A DNA stretch of 64,000 bases from Xestospongia muta (taxonomy: Eukaryota; Porifera; Demospongiae; Haplosclerida; Petrosiidae): contig OY848917.1 in assembly GCA_963693285.1 (NCBI GenBank), positions 7,822,118 through 7,886,117 of the forward strand. The letters run 5' to 3'. Under the pieces are notes generated by a model that worked only from the letters and a program-made list of their open reading frames with translations, did not search any database and had not been told where the DNA came from. Positions 1-11,079 of this stretch are shown in pieces. Numbering within the stretch: position 1 is the first letter of the stretch; every line of letters begins with the position of its first letter. The position numbers were made by a program, and so were the translations under genes.

Positions 1-700
1 TGATAAGTAGCATTTATTAACATGTACACTCTACCAGTAGATAGATCCTTTAGTTGTTAGCAACATCAAAGGAAATTTTTTACATTTCCTCATATACATA
101 ACGGCATTCTGTTTCAATGTTGACACTTTGAATTAATTCTAAAGTTAAAATTAGAAGGATACAAAAGTGTACATTTATATTTAAGAATGTATTGAAAAGG
201 AAAGGGTTGATATAATAAATGTTACATTTTATAATTACATGTATTGAGATGACTGTTGTTTGTAAAAGATAAGTCAGGTATTAGGTACAAAAACTCAAAG
301 AAGCAATATATAATAATAAGAACCTAAAGTTCACATACAAGAACAGGCCTTGAAATCATGAACATTACATCATACTTGATTACGTTTAACACATAATAGA
401 ATATTAAGTAATATTAATAAAATTTAGAATAATATTATTTAGAAAAATTACTAACAACTTGAACCAAACTCCAAATGTATTGGTTAGACAATAGGTTCAA
501 ACTTTCTTAATGGAAACATTACAGCTTACATCAAACAAGACATTTTTAAGCCAAAAAGACTAGTACAGTGACTCAACCAAATTCTGAGTATTTTCCTTTA
601 ATGTTATTGAGAAACATGATGTATCTATAGCAGCACAGCAACTCCTACTGTATATACTCAGTATCCACTATATTACTAATTATTATTCATAACTAATTTT
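1..700. other. Intergenic DNA of the receptor array
   Basis: No gene is seen. The stretch around 425-510 closely resembles 11755-11830 upstream of receptor unit B, including a shared block about an 'attggttagacaataggttc' core, so this is the 5' intergenic part of a receptor unit. It ends where Gypsy-derived sequence begins, near 700. Confidence 0.5.
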
Positions 701-1742
701 TGGTATCACGTGATATAATAAAACTATAAGCTATCAGTCTGTCAAGGGGAAACGAAGCGTATCTTTCCAGTCAATTTGCATCTCTTCAGATCGTGCAGCA
801 GTAGTAGTTAGTCATAATATTTGCTACACTGAAAACCCAAACCACGTGGCTGCTGTCACAATCAAGATCCCTCCTTTCTGGCCTTCCGATTCCCAAATCT
901 GGTTCGCCCAGGTCAAGGCACAGTTTAACACTAAAGGCATCACTACTCAGAAATCTAAATTCGAACATATCGTCTCATCACTTCTACCAAAAGTTGCACA
1001 GGAAGTTCGAGACCACATCCTATCTCCGCCAATCGACTCGCCCTACCATGTCCTGAAAAAGCAACAGCGACTCCAACAGCTATTTAATGCTGAAGAGCTT
1101 GGAGATCGCAAGCCAACGCAGTTAGTTAGACGTATGCAACAGCTACTTAGTGAAAACGCCAGTGGTACAGATGCCTCATTCTTACATGAGTTTTTACAGT
1201 GAATACCTTCTAATGTACACATGGTACTCACCTCCACTAATACAACCAGTTTAGATGATTTTGCACAACTAGCCGATCAAATTATTGAAGTAGCCACACC
1301 TTCAATTCAAATGTTACTACTTTCACAGAAGTAGAGCAATTACGGGTGGAGATAGGAGACCTCAAGAAACTAGTACAGTCATTGCTCACCCCCAAAGCAC
1401 GACATCAGCACCGATCACCCTCCCTGCGACAATCACCCGGTCCTTCACCATCACCAAACAAAGAGTCATGCTGGTATCATCAACGTTTTGGAAGTTCAGC
1501 ACGTAAATGTCAACCACCTTGCAATGTGTCTGAAAACACACGAGGCAGCCACTGGTAGCGTCGAGTATGATTGGCCAATCTCAAAGCTGCTTATTCTATA
1601 TTACAGATTGTAGCAGTGGACTACGCCTGCTAGTAGATACTGGTACAAAAGTAAGTGTAGTTCCACTTACAAGTACTGAACATAAACACCCACAAGATGG
1701 ATGTACACTACAAGCAGTTAATCACACTCCAATTAAGATTTC
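700..1742 (+). mobile_element. Ty3/Gypsy fragment (gag to protease), decayed
   Basis: A gag-like reading frame runs from about 846 (the start codon position reads GTG) to a stop at 1202, with motifs KIPPFWPSD, FAQVKAQF and QQLFNAEELGDRKPTQL that are typical of one widespread animal Gypsy gag family. A later frame (1346-1558) ends in the Cys/His-rich segment CWYHQRFGSSARKC. The next (1567-1740) carries the retroviral-type protease motif LLVDTGTKVSVVP, where the canonical residue after DTG would be A or S. Frames are separated by a stop and frameshifts. Near 1742 the sequence switches back to DNA matching 12010-12060 upstream of unit B, so reverse transcriptase, integrase and LTRs are missing. 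It is a dead 5' fragment inside the upstream region of receptor gene A. Confidence 0.75.
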
Positions 1743-1880
1743 AATGTTTTCTATAAACATCAAAGAGAATTATTTATAAACTGTTTATGATAGATTTATA
1801 AATATAATGAGGTTTTGTCACAATAGTATTACTAAAACAATACATACTTTTCAAACCAGGTTATGATTAAATTCAGATTC

Positions 1881-2568
1881 TCATTTCATTATGTTAATTT
1901 GATACAACCAATTAACATTATTAGCAAATACTACACTCACAACAATGAGTATTACTACAACAACACACATCTGTCATTCTCATTTCATTGTGATATTTTG
2001 ATACAACCAATGAATGTTATTAGCAAATACTACACTCACAACAATGAGTATTACTACAACAACAAACATCTGTCATTCTCATTTCATTGTGTTACTTTGA
2101 TACAAACAATTAATGTTATTAGCAAATACTTCACTCACAACAATGAGTATTACTACAACAACACACATCTATTATTCTCATTTCATTGTGTTACTTTGAT
2201 GCAACCAATTAATGTTATTAGCGAATACTACACTCACAACAATGAGTATTACTACAACAACACACATCTGTCACTCATTTCATTGTGTTACTTTGCTACA
2301 ACCAATTATTGTTATTAGCAAATACTGCTCTCACAACAATGAGTATTACTACAACAACACACATCTGTCATTCTCATTTCATTGTGTTATTTTGATACAA
2401 ACAATTAATGTTATTAGCAAATACTACACTCACAACAATGAGTATTACTACAACAACACACATCTGTCGTTCTCATTTCATTGTGCTACTTTGATACAAC
2501 CAATTAATGATATTAGCAAATACTACACTCACAACAATGAGTATTACTACAACAACACACATCTGTTA
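1881..2568 (+). repeat. 99-bp minisatellite, seven units
   Basis: The motif 'tcatttcatt' recurs at 1881, 1980, 2079, 2178, 2275, 2374 and 2473, giving a period of 99 bp with one 97-bp unit. Each unit holds ATGTTATTAGCAAATACT and GAGTATTACTACAACAACAC. The period is divisible by three, so long frames stay open, but the peptide is only a repeat of the DNA and I do not call a gene. The unit resembles the single-copy sequence upstream of exon 1 in units C, F and J (near 17715-17890, 31180-31360 and 59660-59720), so it looks like an amplified piece of the receptor 5' region directly upstream of gene A. Confidence 0.85.
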
Positions 2569-2648
2569 AACTAGTTTATGATACCAGTTTATGAAAACAT
2601 TCAGACTAAAATTTCATTTTATTAGTCACAGTGACTTCCTGATAAATT
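2569..2648 (+). promoter_or_regulatory. Conserved 5' block with acceptor-like site before exon 1 of gene A
   Basis: A block with 'tttatgataccagtttatg' followed by a T-rich run and 'cacag' about 20 nt before the ATG recurs upstream of units A, B, F, H and K. The T-rich run plus CACAG looks like a 3' splice site, which would imply a 5'-UTR intron. Unit C lacks it. The splice reading is inference. Confidence 0.45.
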
Positions 2649-5600
2649 ATGGAGGAGACAGAAGTCAAAGATCACTCTAAAACAACTCCATTTGTGTCCA
2701 ATTCAAGTCCTGCAATAGAACAGATAGAAATGTCTTCAATTCAAGATATTACTGCCAAAATAATTGCTAAGAAAAACAAAGTGAAGAGATGGCTCTCTGG
2801 TCCACAAGATGATACCACTACCTTCTGTTGTTGTAATATTCCATCTAAAGTAGCAAAATGTCTTGAATTATCAGGACTTATTACTGGTATAGTCATTGTA
2901 CTGTTGTTGTTCTCTATTCCTATAATAACTCATTATGTGCAAGTAAGTGAATAATATTCCACCAATAATTACCATAAATTGGTTTTTACATTTTCTTATT
3001 GCATTTGTAGGAAATGAGGAGTAGACAGCAGAACATTAATACACCAGTTGCTACTAATACAACTGTAAGCTAAGCTCTATCATCAACACTTTTATTACTT
3101 TAATATCCATAAAAAGACAAATGTTTGAGCTGATTTGAAAGAAAGGACTATATTGGAAGTATATGTATATCTATATCTATATCTATCTATCTATCTATAT
3201 ATATATACATATATATAGATAGATGGATGTATGGATGTATGGATGTATGGATGGATGGATGGATAGGTTGATATGTTACTGTTAGACTTTTAACCTATTA
3301 ATAATATATGAAAGCCATATAATATGACTTTCATACATCCATACAAAATACAAAGAGAAAAACCCCATCATTAGTTCTAACATTAGTAATGTAAACTGAT
3401 AATATCAATTATATAGTAATCAAAACAATGCTTTGTTTACTTTTATATCAAATAAGCTTGCTACATGCAATCTGTATAACTATATATTTGTTTATTCAAC
3501 CAATCAATGTATACATTGAATTGATTGCAGTTAATTTTGACAGCATTGTAAACACCTACAATAATATAGAGCTCTACTGTTGAGATGAATTAGTCTATTA
3601 CTTAACTTTTGCCGTTTCTTCTCCATGCATTGTTGTTGTTGTCTTAGAGAAGCCCCAAATGTATTGACAATTAACTGACACATACACACACACATACAAA
3701 CTAGTAGTATAACCTTCTCCCTCCCAATGAACGGTGATGGATAATTTATTATAATAGCCATTTACAACACGAGTATAAAGTATAGTCTAAATATACATTT
3801 TTCAACATTTTGAAAGACATACTGATTTTGCTTAGAGTTTATATTTTATAGTTATTTTATATTTCCAGAATTGTTCACAAGAAGACTTATCATGGAGTGT
3901 TGTTCCTGATGTTATTAATGTTTCTAAATGTTGTGCTAAAGAATATTCAGGAAATGCTTGTTCTTCCTTTCTTTTAAAATGGCAAACCTGTGCATTAGGT
4001 CAATCAACATCAGTGTTTGTAAATAACAATAGCTTGTTATCAGAAGATCAAGTAAATGAGATCATTACAAATATAAGTAAATTTATAAATATAGAATGTA
4101 GTTTTGTTAAATTTCTTTAACTTAACAGCTCGTCACCCTGATTCATCCTGCAAAAGTACTGGTGTGCCTTTTTTTTGTCAATATGCTTTCCCTCTTTGTG
4201 ACTGTAAAACTGGAGATTTATATTTACCATCAAAAAAGACATGTCAAGAAGTTAGTACTGTTACATGTAGGACATTGTGGCCACTACTTGAACAAGTGAT
4301 ACAACCACTCAAGCTACCCAATTGTTCTACACTACCTATGGCTACTTACCCACCAGGTATATACATGTACACAGTTATATGGAATAAATGTATTTCTGTA
4401 TACACATGTAGGTATCAGTGGTTCTGGTAACTCAGATATTAGTCCTACTACTGGTACCTCATCTTTACCTCAAGATACAGTTTGTACTGATCAATTTATT
4501 AAGATCAATGGAATATGTTATCCTCGATGTGATAAATTTAAACTGAGTCCACATGATGTCACTGTTGCCTTAAATGGTTCTAAATGGTTTGCTGCTTGTT
4601 ATGGATTAGTAGTTGGAATTGTTGTTATAATATTATCATTTGTGCGTTGGAAAACAATGTATAGTAACTATAATGTTTTACTTGACTTTTACTAGTGAAT
4701 GTTTTTATATAGGTTGTTTTTTCCTTCAGTTTTTTTAGTTTACATGACTGTTGTGTATTGTATTTTTGGTAAGCAAATACTATGTGTGTTCTTTTAATAT
4801 CTCTCTATCTCTCTCTTTTTAGCTATTATTATGTTTATTTCGCTAGTTGATACATCTAACTTGTATTGCAGTTCTGTTGCTATAACAGAAGAAAGCTTAA
4901 ATGATTCTACTGTATTTTGTCATATAGCAGGTGGGACAATAAAATTTTTCTACGAATAATTTTCTGGACTAAAACTAATACTCATTAATGTCTTTTTTAG
5001 GAGCAGTATTTCATTATTTTGTACTTGGTGTTACATCGTGGTGGTTCTTTCATGTTTGTTCAATATTCTATAAAATCATGTTCCCCTTGACAGCTAAACA
5101 ATATGAGAAGAAAGAAAAGTACTTCCACATAGTTTTATTAGTTGCTGGTATGTTTCACTGGATGTGACAATCATATGACACAATTCTAATACTACTACTG
5201 TATAATACATATTATTATTGTTTATGAATACTGTCATCAGTGTGCCTATAGATGTTCATTTAATAGTGATACCTAGTTGATTATTGTAAACATGTGTTCA
5301 TGCCATTATTAATACAACATGATATATATTGCTTATAACTGGTTTCATTACTATTTTTTGTATACATGAAAGTGTCATTTTTAACTGATGTACCTAGTTG
5401 ATTTGTTGGAAACATACAATTACTAATTTAATATATGATTCAGCTTTATATCCCATGTTTGATGTTCTCTCATTCCATTACTAGGTATCTTCATTCCCAT
5501 ACCTGGAGTTTTACTAGCACTTTCGGTTCCAAACTGGGGTTATGTAGTTCATGATTTTCCTCCATTTCTATGCGTTCCTCAAAATGAAAAGCTTTGGTAT

Positions 5601-6181
5601 TATTCAACAATTTTACCTCTTAACATTTTAGTAGCTATTGGAGTCTCTTTCTTTGTACTGATGTTATGGAAACTTCACAAAGTAAAAATAATTATATTAA
5701 CTCAATATAATGTTTAGTTTCTTTGTCCACACAGCATCAAGGTATATTTCTCACCAGAAAAAAAAGTAGTATTATCATTACTACAGCAGAGAAAAAGATT
5801 CTTTTTGTACTCTTTTATTATGTTATACTTGGTATGATGGCGTTGGTGTATTATGGATTTACAACAGCAGATATTGATTTATTTGTAGAAGCTCTACAGG
5901 CATATTTTCTTTGTGAAGCATTAGGACATCTACCCAATGAAACATCACAATGTGATCCAAAGGAATATCAACAATATATCTACCCAGAGATTTATTCAAC
6001 TTCCAATTATTTAACGGCATTTCTTACCACAGCAAATTTAACCTTTGTTGTCAACTGGAGTGCTATCGCCAAATTCTGCTCACGATTCTATCATAAAAAA
6101 GAAAAATCATCAAATTTTATGTTTCCTAATCCAAATTTGACTGTTTCATCTAATTCCACAGTTAGCACTCAAATGAAATAA
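2649..6181 (+). CDS. Receptor A: signal-anchored Frizzled-like seven-helix receptor, 661 aa, ten exons
   Basis: Exons I infer: 2649-2942, 3011-3064, 3869-4076, 4129-4356, 4412-4658, 4713-4768, 4823-4930, 5001-5147, 5485-5681 and 5735-6181. All junctions are GT-AG and the summed length is 1986 nt, an exact multiple of three. Residues 1-75 form a polar tail with a CCC cluster and a basic patch (KKNKVKRW). Residues 76-98 are a hydrophobic helix. Residues 117-262 are a Cys-rich domain; its second half (FCQYAFPLCDC, then TCQEVSTVTCRTLWP, then NCSTLP) matches the Frizzled CRD pattern. About seven helices follow, with WWFFHVCSIFYKIMFP, PIPGVLLAL and a late NWS segment as in class F receptors. The Frizzled KTxxxW motif is absent after the last helix. 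Frizzled family proteins bind Wnt-type ligands through the CRD; the ligand here is unknown. The fold call is firm; the functional call is family-level only. Confidence 0.8.
3150..3270. repeat. TATC/TAGA/GGAT microsatellite in intron 2 of gene A
   Basis: Runs of 'tatctatatc', 'tatata' and 'ggatggatgtat' succeed one another. It lies in the long intron 2. Confidence 0.9.
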
Positions 6182-6504
6182 TTGCATTTGAAGTATTTGA
6201 TTGCATTTAATACAATATACATTGCTTTGTTTTAAGATGTTATTTTAAGATTACATGAGTGTTCTTTTAAATGCGTTTTAACAGGACTTTATTTTGTAGA
6301 TATTAGCCACTTTCTAAAATTTCATTTATTACTTTTTATTGTAGGCAGTAGTTGAATTGGTATGTTGCACCTTTTTTAATTTTAATGTTATGTCACTTCA
6401 TTTACAATTTAGATATTTTTTCACTCTTTTCTACGAAGATAGTTATTATTTGTTCTCTTTTTTAGCGAAATTGAAAAAGTACAAAATTTTTTTCACATGT
6501 CATA

Positions 6505-6930
6505 CATAAGTCAAACATCAAAGCAGGAAATTGTCTGTACTTTCTGCAAGAAGTAGTAGACAATTTAACTATAACGATCATTAATATTAAATAGTCGTAA
6601 GTGGCTTCCTAAGAGTAGCTCTTGATTTGTTGAAATCACTAGTTTTTCTTCTGAAGCACTCAACGGAGACCTACAAAAGGCCATACTTTACAATGCAGTT
6701 AGCTCTGTGAACTTAGTATCCAATCCGTCTATGGTTAAAAAGTTATATATCGTGAACGTACGTACTATAAGAGGCAGAGAAATGAAACGCAAATCCAACA
6801 TTTGATTAATTGTGTCTGGGAAGCTTAAAACTTTGTCTTAGATTATGAATAAATCAATACTGCTAAGAATTGAATGATTTCAATCATTTTTGAATGAGAT
6901 ATTTTTCTAGCAATATATTTCAACTTATAA
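6505..6930 (+). repeat. Conserved intergenic module, copy 1
   Basis: This module follows the end of gene A. It begins with an inverted motif (CAGGAAATTG, then CTTTCTG) and contains GTAGCTCTTGAT, GAAGCACTCAA, GTTAGCTCTGTGAA and a TATAAGAGGCAGAG core. The same order occurs at 17103, 28143, 30286, 36190, 38318 and 59036. This copy lacks the GTAAGTG seen in copies at 17286, 30522 and 59246. Confidence 0.7.
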
Positions 6931-7052
6931 TAAAATAAATATTAATTAATTATTTATAATATATAAATAAATTTATAAAAACTTTTTTATAAATATATTT
7001 ATAAAAACTTTATAAAAACTTTATAATACTAACAAGTATGTTATATGATATA

Positions 7053-8960
7053 GTGTAAATTACACAAGATCGGGGGATCGCTTTCAGCCGCCTCCTACAG
7101 GACAAACGAGTGAAAGAACGAACTTCTTTACCCTGCTACCATAAAATACAATCCTTTACTTGTTTATTCTGATACCTTTGATAATTTCTTATCTTTATTG
7201 TGCGGAGCAACAAAGTTTATAAAAAAATTTCGGGCACATGAGTAGGCGGACATCAATAATGTCAATTCGACGAGCGGCAAAACTCTTCTCACGATCAAGC
7301 AAACTGAAAAAGCTATGGCTGATAGGATTGGTTGATGACTGAACTACAACAGCATAGCCAAACTGTTTCTTTTACCAAGGAGTTCATTTCTCTAAAGAGC
7401 AAAATATCTGAATGGGTGTGGACATGTGTATTCGGACACACCTACATCAGTGATGGTCTATATACTTCTAAAATTATTCATCAACTGGACGTTTATAGAC
7501 ATAAAGGACATAACTGACTTCTACTGGCTTTTGAAATATAGAAATTTAGACATCACATAGTTTAGAATTTGTATGCAGTGCACTGTGGTGTTAGAGATGG
7601 TGTATCTCAGTGATGTATGCAAGTTAAATGCAATGCTTGTCATTTGAGACTGCAGTGACAAAACATTGATAAGACAAGAATTAACAGTTTCCACAAACAT
7701 ACTTAAAGTCTTTTCTCTTGGCAACAGTGTATAATACATTAACACAACCGCAATGGTACTACTGCAAGCAATTTGAACAATTCACCCAAGTGGTTGACCT
7801 TGGATGAGCACAAGTTTTATGTAAGCAATCACCAACTAGAATAGAAACTATTGAAGATATCTGACCAATAAAATTTGGTTCACCTCTGACACTTTTCTTT
7901 ATTTCCTTAGATGTAGCTTTAAGAGTACGAGTACTATTAGTACCTAGATAGTAATACCAATTTGTGGCAGAAACACTGACAAGTTAACATACATGTTGAT
8001 GAAGAAGGTTCAACAGTAGCTTTACCATGTGAGAGACTACGAGTGCTATTAGTGCCTAGATAGTAATACCAATTTGTGACAGAAACACTGACAAGTTAAC
8101 ATACATGTTGATGAAGAAGGTTCAACAGTAGCTTTACCATGTGAGAGACTACGAGTGCTATTAGTGCCTAGATAGTAATACCAATTTGTGAGAGAAACAC
8201 TGACAAGTTAACATAAGGGTTAGCAGTAGCTTTACCACCATTGTTCCACCATATTGCACATACGCATAAATGAATATTCGCTTATATATTTTTCGTACAT
8301 CATCGCAAATACGAAATTAAATAACAACGAAATTCTCCTGATTTATGGTACCTTCATTAGAAATGATTTCCAGTGATTGATTATCTCCAAATATAGGAAG
8401 AAGCAAGCTACATGTACCTTAAAGTGGATGTTGTATGGCGTTACTTGACACTCACAATGCTTACCATTATCAAAGCTAGAATGCAATTGAGAACTGTTTC
8501 TACAAGTTGAAGACTTTTCAGGAGGTGCACTTCCTGTTACTAATAATTCTAGCACAAAAGCTCATTGTTCTTACGTTTATTCAACTTTTCATTCCTAGCT
8601 TGGTCTAATGAGATACAATGCAATTACATGCATTGGGGTGTCAACAATCTTACTTCTTTTCTCCTTTTGTTCTTCCCTTTTTCTCATTTTTTCCTGCTTC
8701 TTCCTTTCCTTTTCTTCTATAGCTCAGAGATTCTCTTCACTATAGTCAAAACTTTTTCACTATGTTTTGGTGATACAACTGGAAGCTTACAAAAGAGCAC
8801 AGGTCTTTCTTCATTTATGTCTTTTGAAAGAGTAGATGATTGTTGAAGATTGGCAAGGTGTTCAAATGTTTTGGAGGAACATAGAAAAATGGAAGAATAG
8901 TGTAGTCATTAGAAATACTCTTTTGAGACTGAGAATTGCATACTGGTACCACTACTTGAA
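7053..8960. other. Unexplained insertion-like segment between units A and B
   Basis: At about 7052 the receptor intergenic sequence stops inside the block that normally precedes exon 1, and a different, locally more GC-rich sequence begins ('gatcgggggatcgctttcag'). Receptor-type intergenic DNA resumes only after 11080. The segment holds a 112-bp tandem repeat (7927-8215) and short reading frames at 7332-7517, 8343-8555 (minus) and 8565-8846, none of which I recognise. It may be a further mobile element whose coding part is lost. Confidence 0.4.
7927..8215 (+). repeat. 112-bp tandem repeat, about 2.6 units
   Basis: 'acgagt' starts units at 7927, 8039 and 8151. Each unit contains CCTAGATAGTAATACCAATT and, in the two full units, TGTTGATGAAGAAGGTTCAA. 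The first and second units differ at only a few positions. Confidence 0.9.
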
Positions 8961-8962
8961 AT

Positions 8963-10235
8963 TAGTGTTGTAATTGTTTAACAATAACTAAAACTGAAAC
9001 CATTTTTTTAAAGGGAAATCATTATTGTTAACAATAACAAAACTATAACTAAAATTAGTTAGAAATCATTAACAAACAATAACTAAAACAAATTGCAGCT
9101 CTATACAAGTAAAATAAGAAAAAATTATTAACACGTTGATGTGTAAACAAGGTGCATAGACCTATTGAATGGTCAAATAACTTTTACAATACCACCTGAC
9201 TTGGCTGTTTATATGAGGATTTATTTGCAGCTGCACCTCAAACCATTTTTTTCTCAAGTTTCATTGAGATGGCAACAGCTTCACATTCTGGAAGGAAAAG
9301 GAGCAGCCCTGTGTGGGATTATTTCAAATACGATGAGGCATCAGGAAAGACAGTCTGTCAAGTTAAGATGAATGATAAAATTTGTGAAACAAACTTTAAA
9401 GGAAAGTTTAGCACTAACTTGAAGCTAGGCCAACTTAAAAACCAAGCATCCACAGCAATATCAGGAGCTCATTCAAAAGGAGAAGAACATTATAAAGGAA
9501 AAAGAGTCAGCTTTGGCAAAGTCAAAAAGGTCCCAATGTAATTTTAAGGGCCAGCGAACACTTACACAAGTTCTGAAGAAGGGAAAGAAGTATGAGAGAG
9601 ACCATCCCCAGTACAAGCGAATCACAAAACAATTGGCTGTTTTTGTTGCATCCACAAGTACACCCAATAGCATAGTGGAAAATGCAGAATTTTGTTCTCT
9701 TCTTGAAGAAGCTGATAGTCAATATACAGTTCCTTCTCGCTATCTGTTAAGTAAAGAAATTGATGAAGTGATGAGTGCCCTGAAGGAGAATATTGTGTCG
9801 TTCATATCGAAGGCTAGACGAATAAATATTTGCACAGACTTGTGGAGCAAGAAAGGAATGAAGGCGTCCTTCCTAGGAGTTACAGCACACTTGTTTGCTG
9901 ATCATCAACGACACATTTTCAATTGCAGGAGATGCTTGCATTGGAAAACGAAATCGATTAACAAATGCAAACCTTGAAAGAGAAGTTCTATTCAAGAGCA
10001 GCAAGGCCTACTTAAACATTTGACATTGTACATTGTACATTTGGCACTTAAATGTTACCCTTTAAAATAGACTTTCATCAATAACAATAACAAAAATTTG
10101 ATTCACTAACAATAACTAAAGCAAATACTCACATCAATTTTGTGAACAATCAATAACAAAAACTAAAATTCAAATAAATTTTGTACAATAACAATAACAG
10201 TAACTAAATACAAATTCAATACTTTTACAACACTA
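8963..10235 (+). mobile_element. hAT transposon copy 1, internally deleted
   Basis: The left end TAGTGTTGTAATTG and the right end TTTTACAACACTA form short terminal inverted repeats, identical to those of the copy at 15695-16955. Subterminal AACAATAAC motifs are repeated at both sides. The flanking 8-mers (CTTGAAAT left, TTTTAGAC right) do not match, and the right flank is Penelope-like sequence, so one side has been rearranged after insertion. The length of about 1.27 kb is far below a complete hAT element. Confidence 0.85.
9269..9977 (+). pseudogene. hAT transposase remnant with BED zinc finger
   Basis: The frame at 9269-9541 holds a BED-finger-like start (SPVWDYFKYDEASGKTVCQV, then CETNFKGKFSTNLK). 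The frame at 9513-9977 continues with LAVFVASTSTPNS, SRYLLSKEIDEVM and ICTDLWSKKGMKASFLGVTAH, which is the RNase H-fold start of ZBED-type hAT transposases. Near 9915 it jumps to the C-terminal dimerisation region (FSIAGDACIGKRNRLTNANL) in another frame. The central catalytic part is therefore deleted and there are at least two frame breaks. It cannot encode active transposase. Confidence 0.8.
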
Positions 10236-10980
10236 TTTTAGACCTGACGTTGTTAATAATGTTGTTGAGGATCTTTTTTTTACGATGCCCAATTCGCTTT
10301 TTTCGGGGTTTATCAGCTGACATGGGATTGTGCTTTTGAAATTCTCTTTGTAGACTTTGAGCGTTATGAAGGCTTTTTTGGCCATGGTCTCCATTTGGTC
10401 TTCGATTCTTAGTTTTTCAGCGACGGTCTTGGCTTCGGTATTGATATTATACAGGTGTACGTCCGCGGATTTGTAGTGTTTGGTGATGTTTTCTCTGAGC
10501 AGTTTGTGATATTGGATCTTTTCCAACAAGAAGAGATTCTTTGTTTTGTCAGCGGGGATGAGCATTTCTTTGGAGTTCTTTATCTTTTTTTATGTCGTTG
10601 CTGAGGGTGGCCTAGAACTGGTTGGACACATTTGAACTTGATATTCTCGATTAACCTGATCAGGTCTTCCTCAAATTGTTTTAGATCGTCGATTTGTGGT
10701 GGGCATTTCCTACTTTTGAACTCAAGTGTTTCTTCCATTGGGTGCCCTTCTTCTAGGTCATCACCATTTGTCAGGATGAAGAATGCTTTCCATCTCATCC
10801 TCTTAATGACGAATTCGACTTTTTCCATCAATCTTTTCTTGTACGTATTAGCAGATGGTATAGGGATGTTCTTTAAAGAGTAGTTGAAATTGACACACCT
10901 CGGAGGTACCAATCTTTGTCTTGTGAACAGATAGATGAAATTGTTCAACTGGAAGCAGGAGCATAGTATATCAAAGTATT
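10236..10980 (-). mobile_element. Penelope-like element fragment (5' part)
   Basis: Reading the minus strand, 10948-10580 gives PRCVNFNYSLKNIPIPSANTY, trimmed here to its core NFNYSLKNIPIPSANTY, and later RKCPPQIDDLKQFEEDL. The frame at 10565-10233 gives MLIPADKTKNLF, AFITLKVYKENF and CQLINPEKSELGIV, which is the start of a Penelope-like reverse transcriptase. The two frames are shifted relative to one another. The remainder of the RT and the endonuclease are missing, since the fragment stops exactly at the right end of the hAT copy. The 5' part is homologous to 62610-63078. Confidence 0.75.
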
Positions 10981-11079
10981 TAGTTCTGTTGTGTGAAGAA
11001 TGCTTGATATCGTTTAGACAACATTATGAACATGATTTAAAATATATCTTAAATAGGTCAATTTCATGTATATTTGCAA

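Noticed and set aside
1863..2574. Two long open frames over the 99-bp repeat
   Set aside because: The peptides only echo the repeat unit; the period is a multiple of three, and there is no non-repeat coding signal or splice context.
3531..3761. Minus-strand frame in intron 2 of gene A
   Set aside because: No domain, composition like the surrounding AT-rich intron, not conserved in the same intron of other units.
7332..7517. Possible small exon (61 codons)
   Set aside because: No homologue I recognise, no splice partners, single occurrence.
8343..8846. Opposed short frames at 8343-8555 (minus) and 8565-8846 (plus)
   Set aside because: No recognisable motifs; the plus frame is a T-rich hydrophobic string. 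Kept only as part of the unexplained block.
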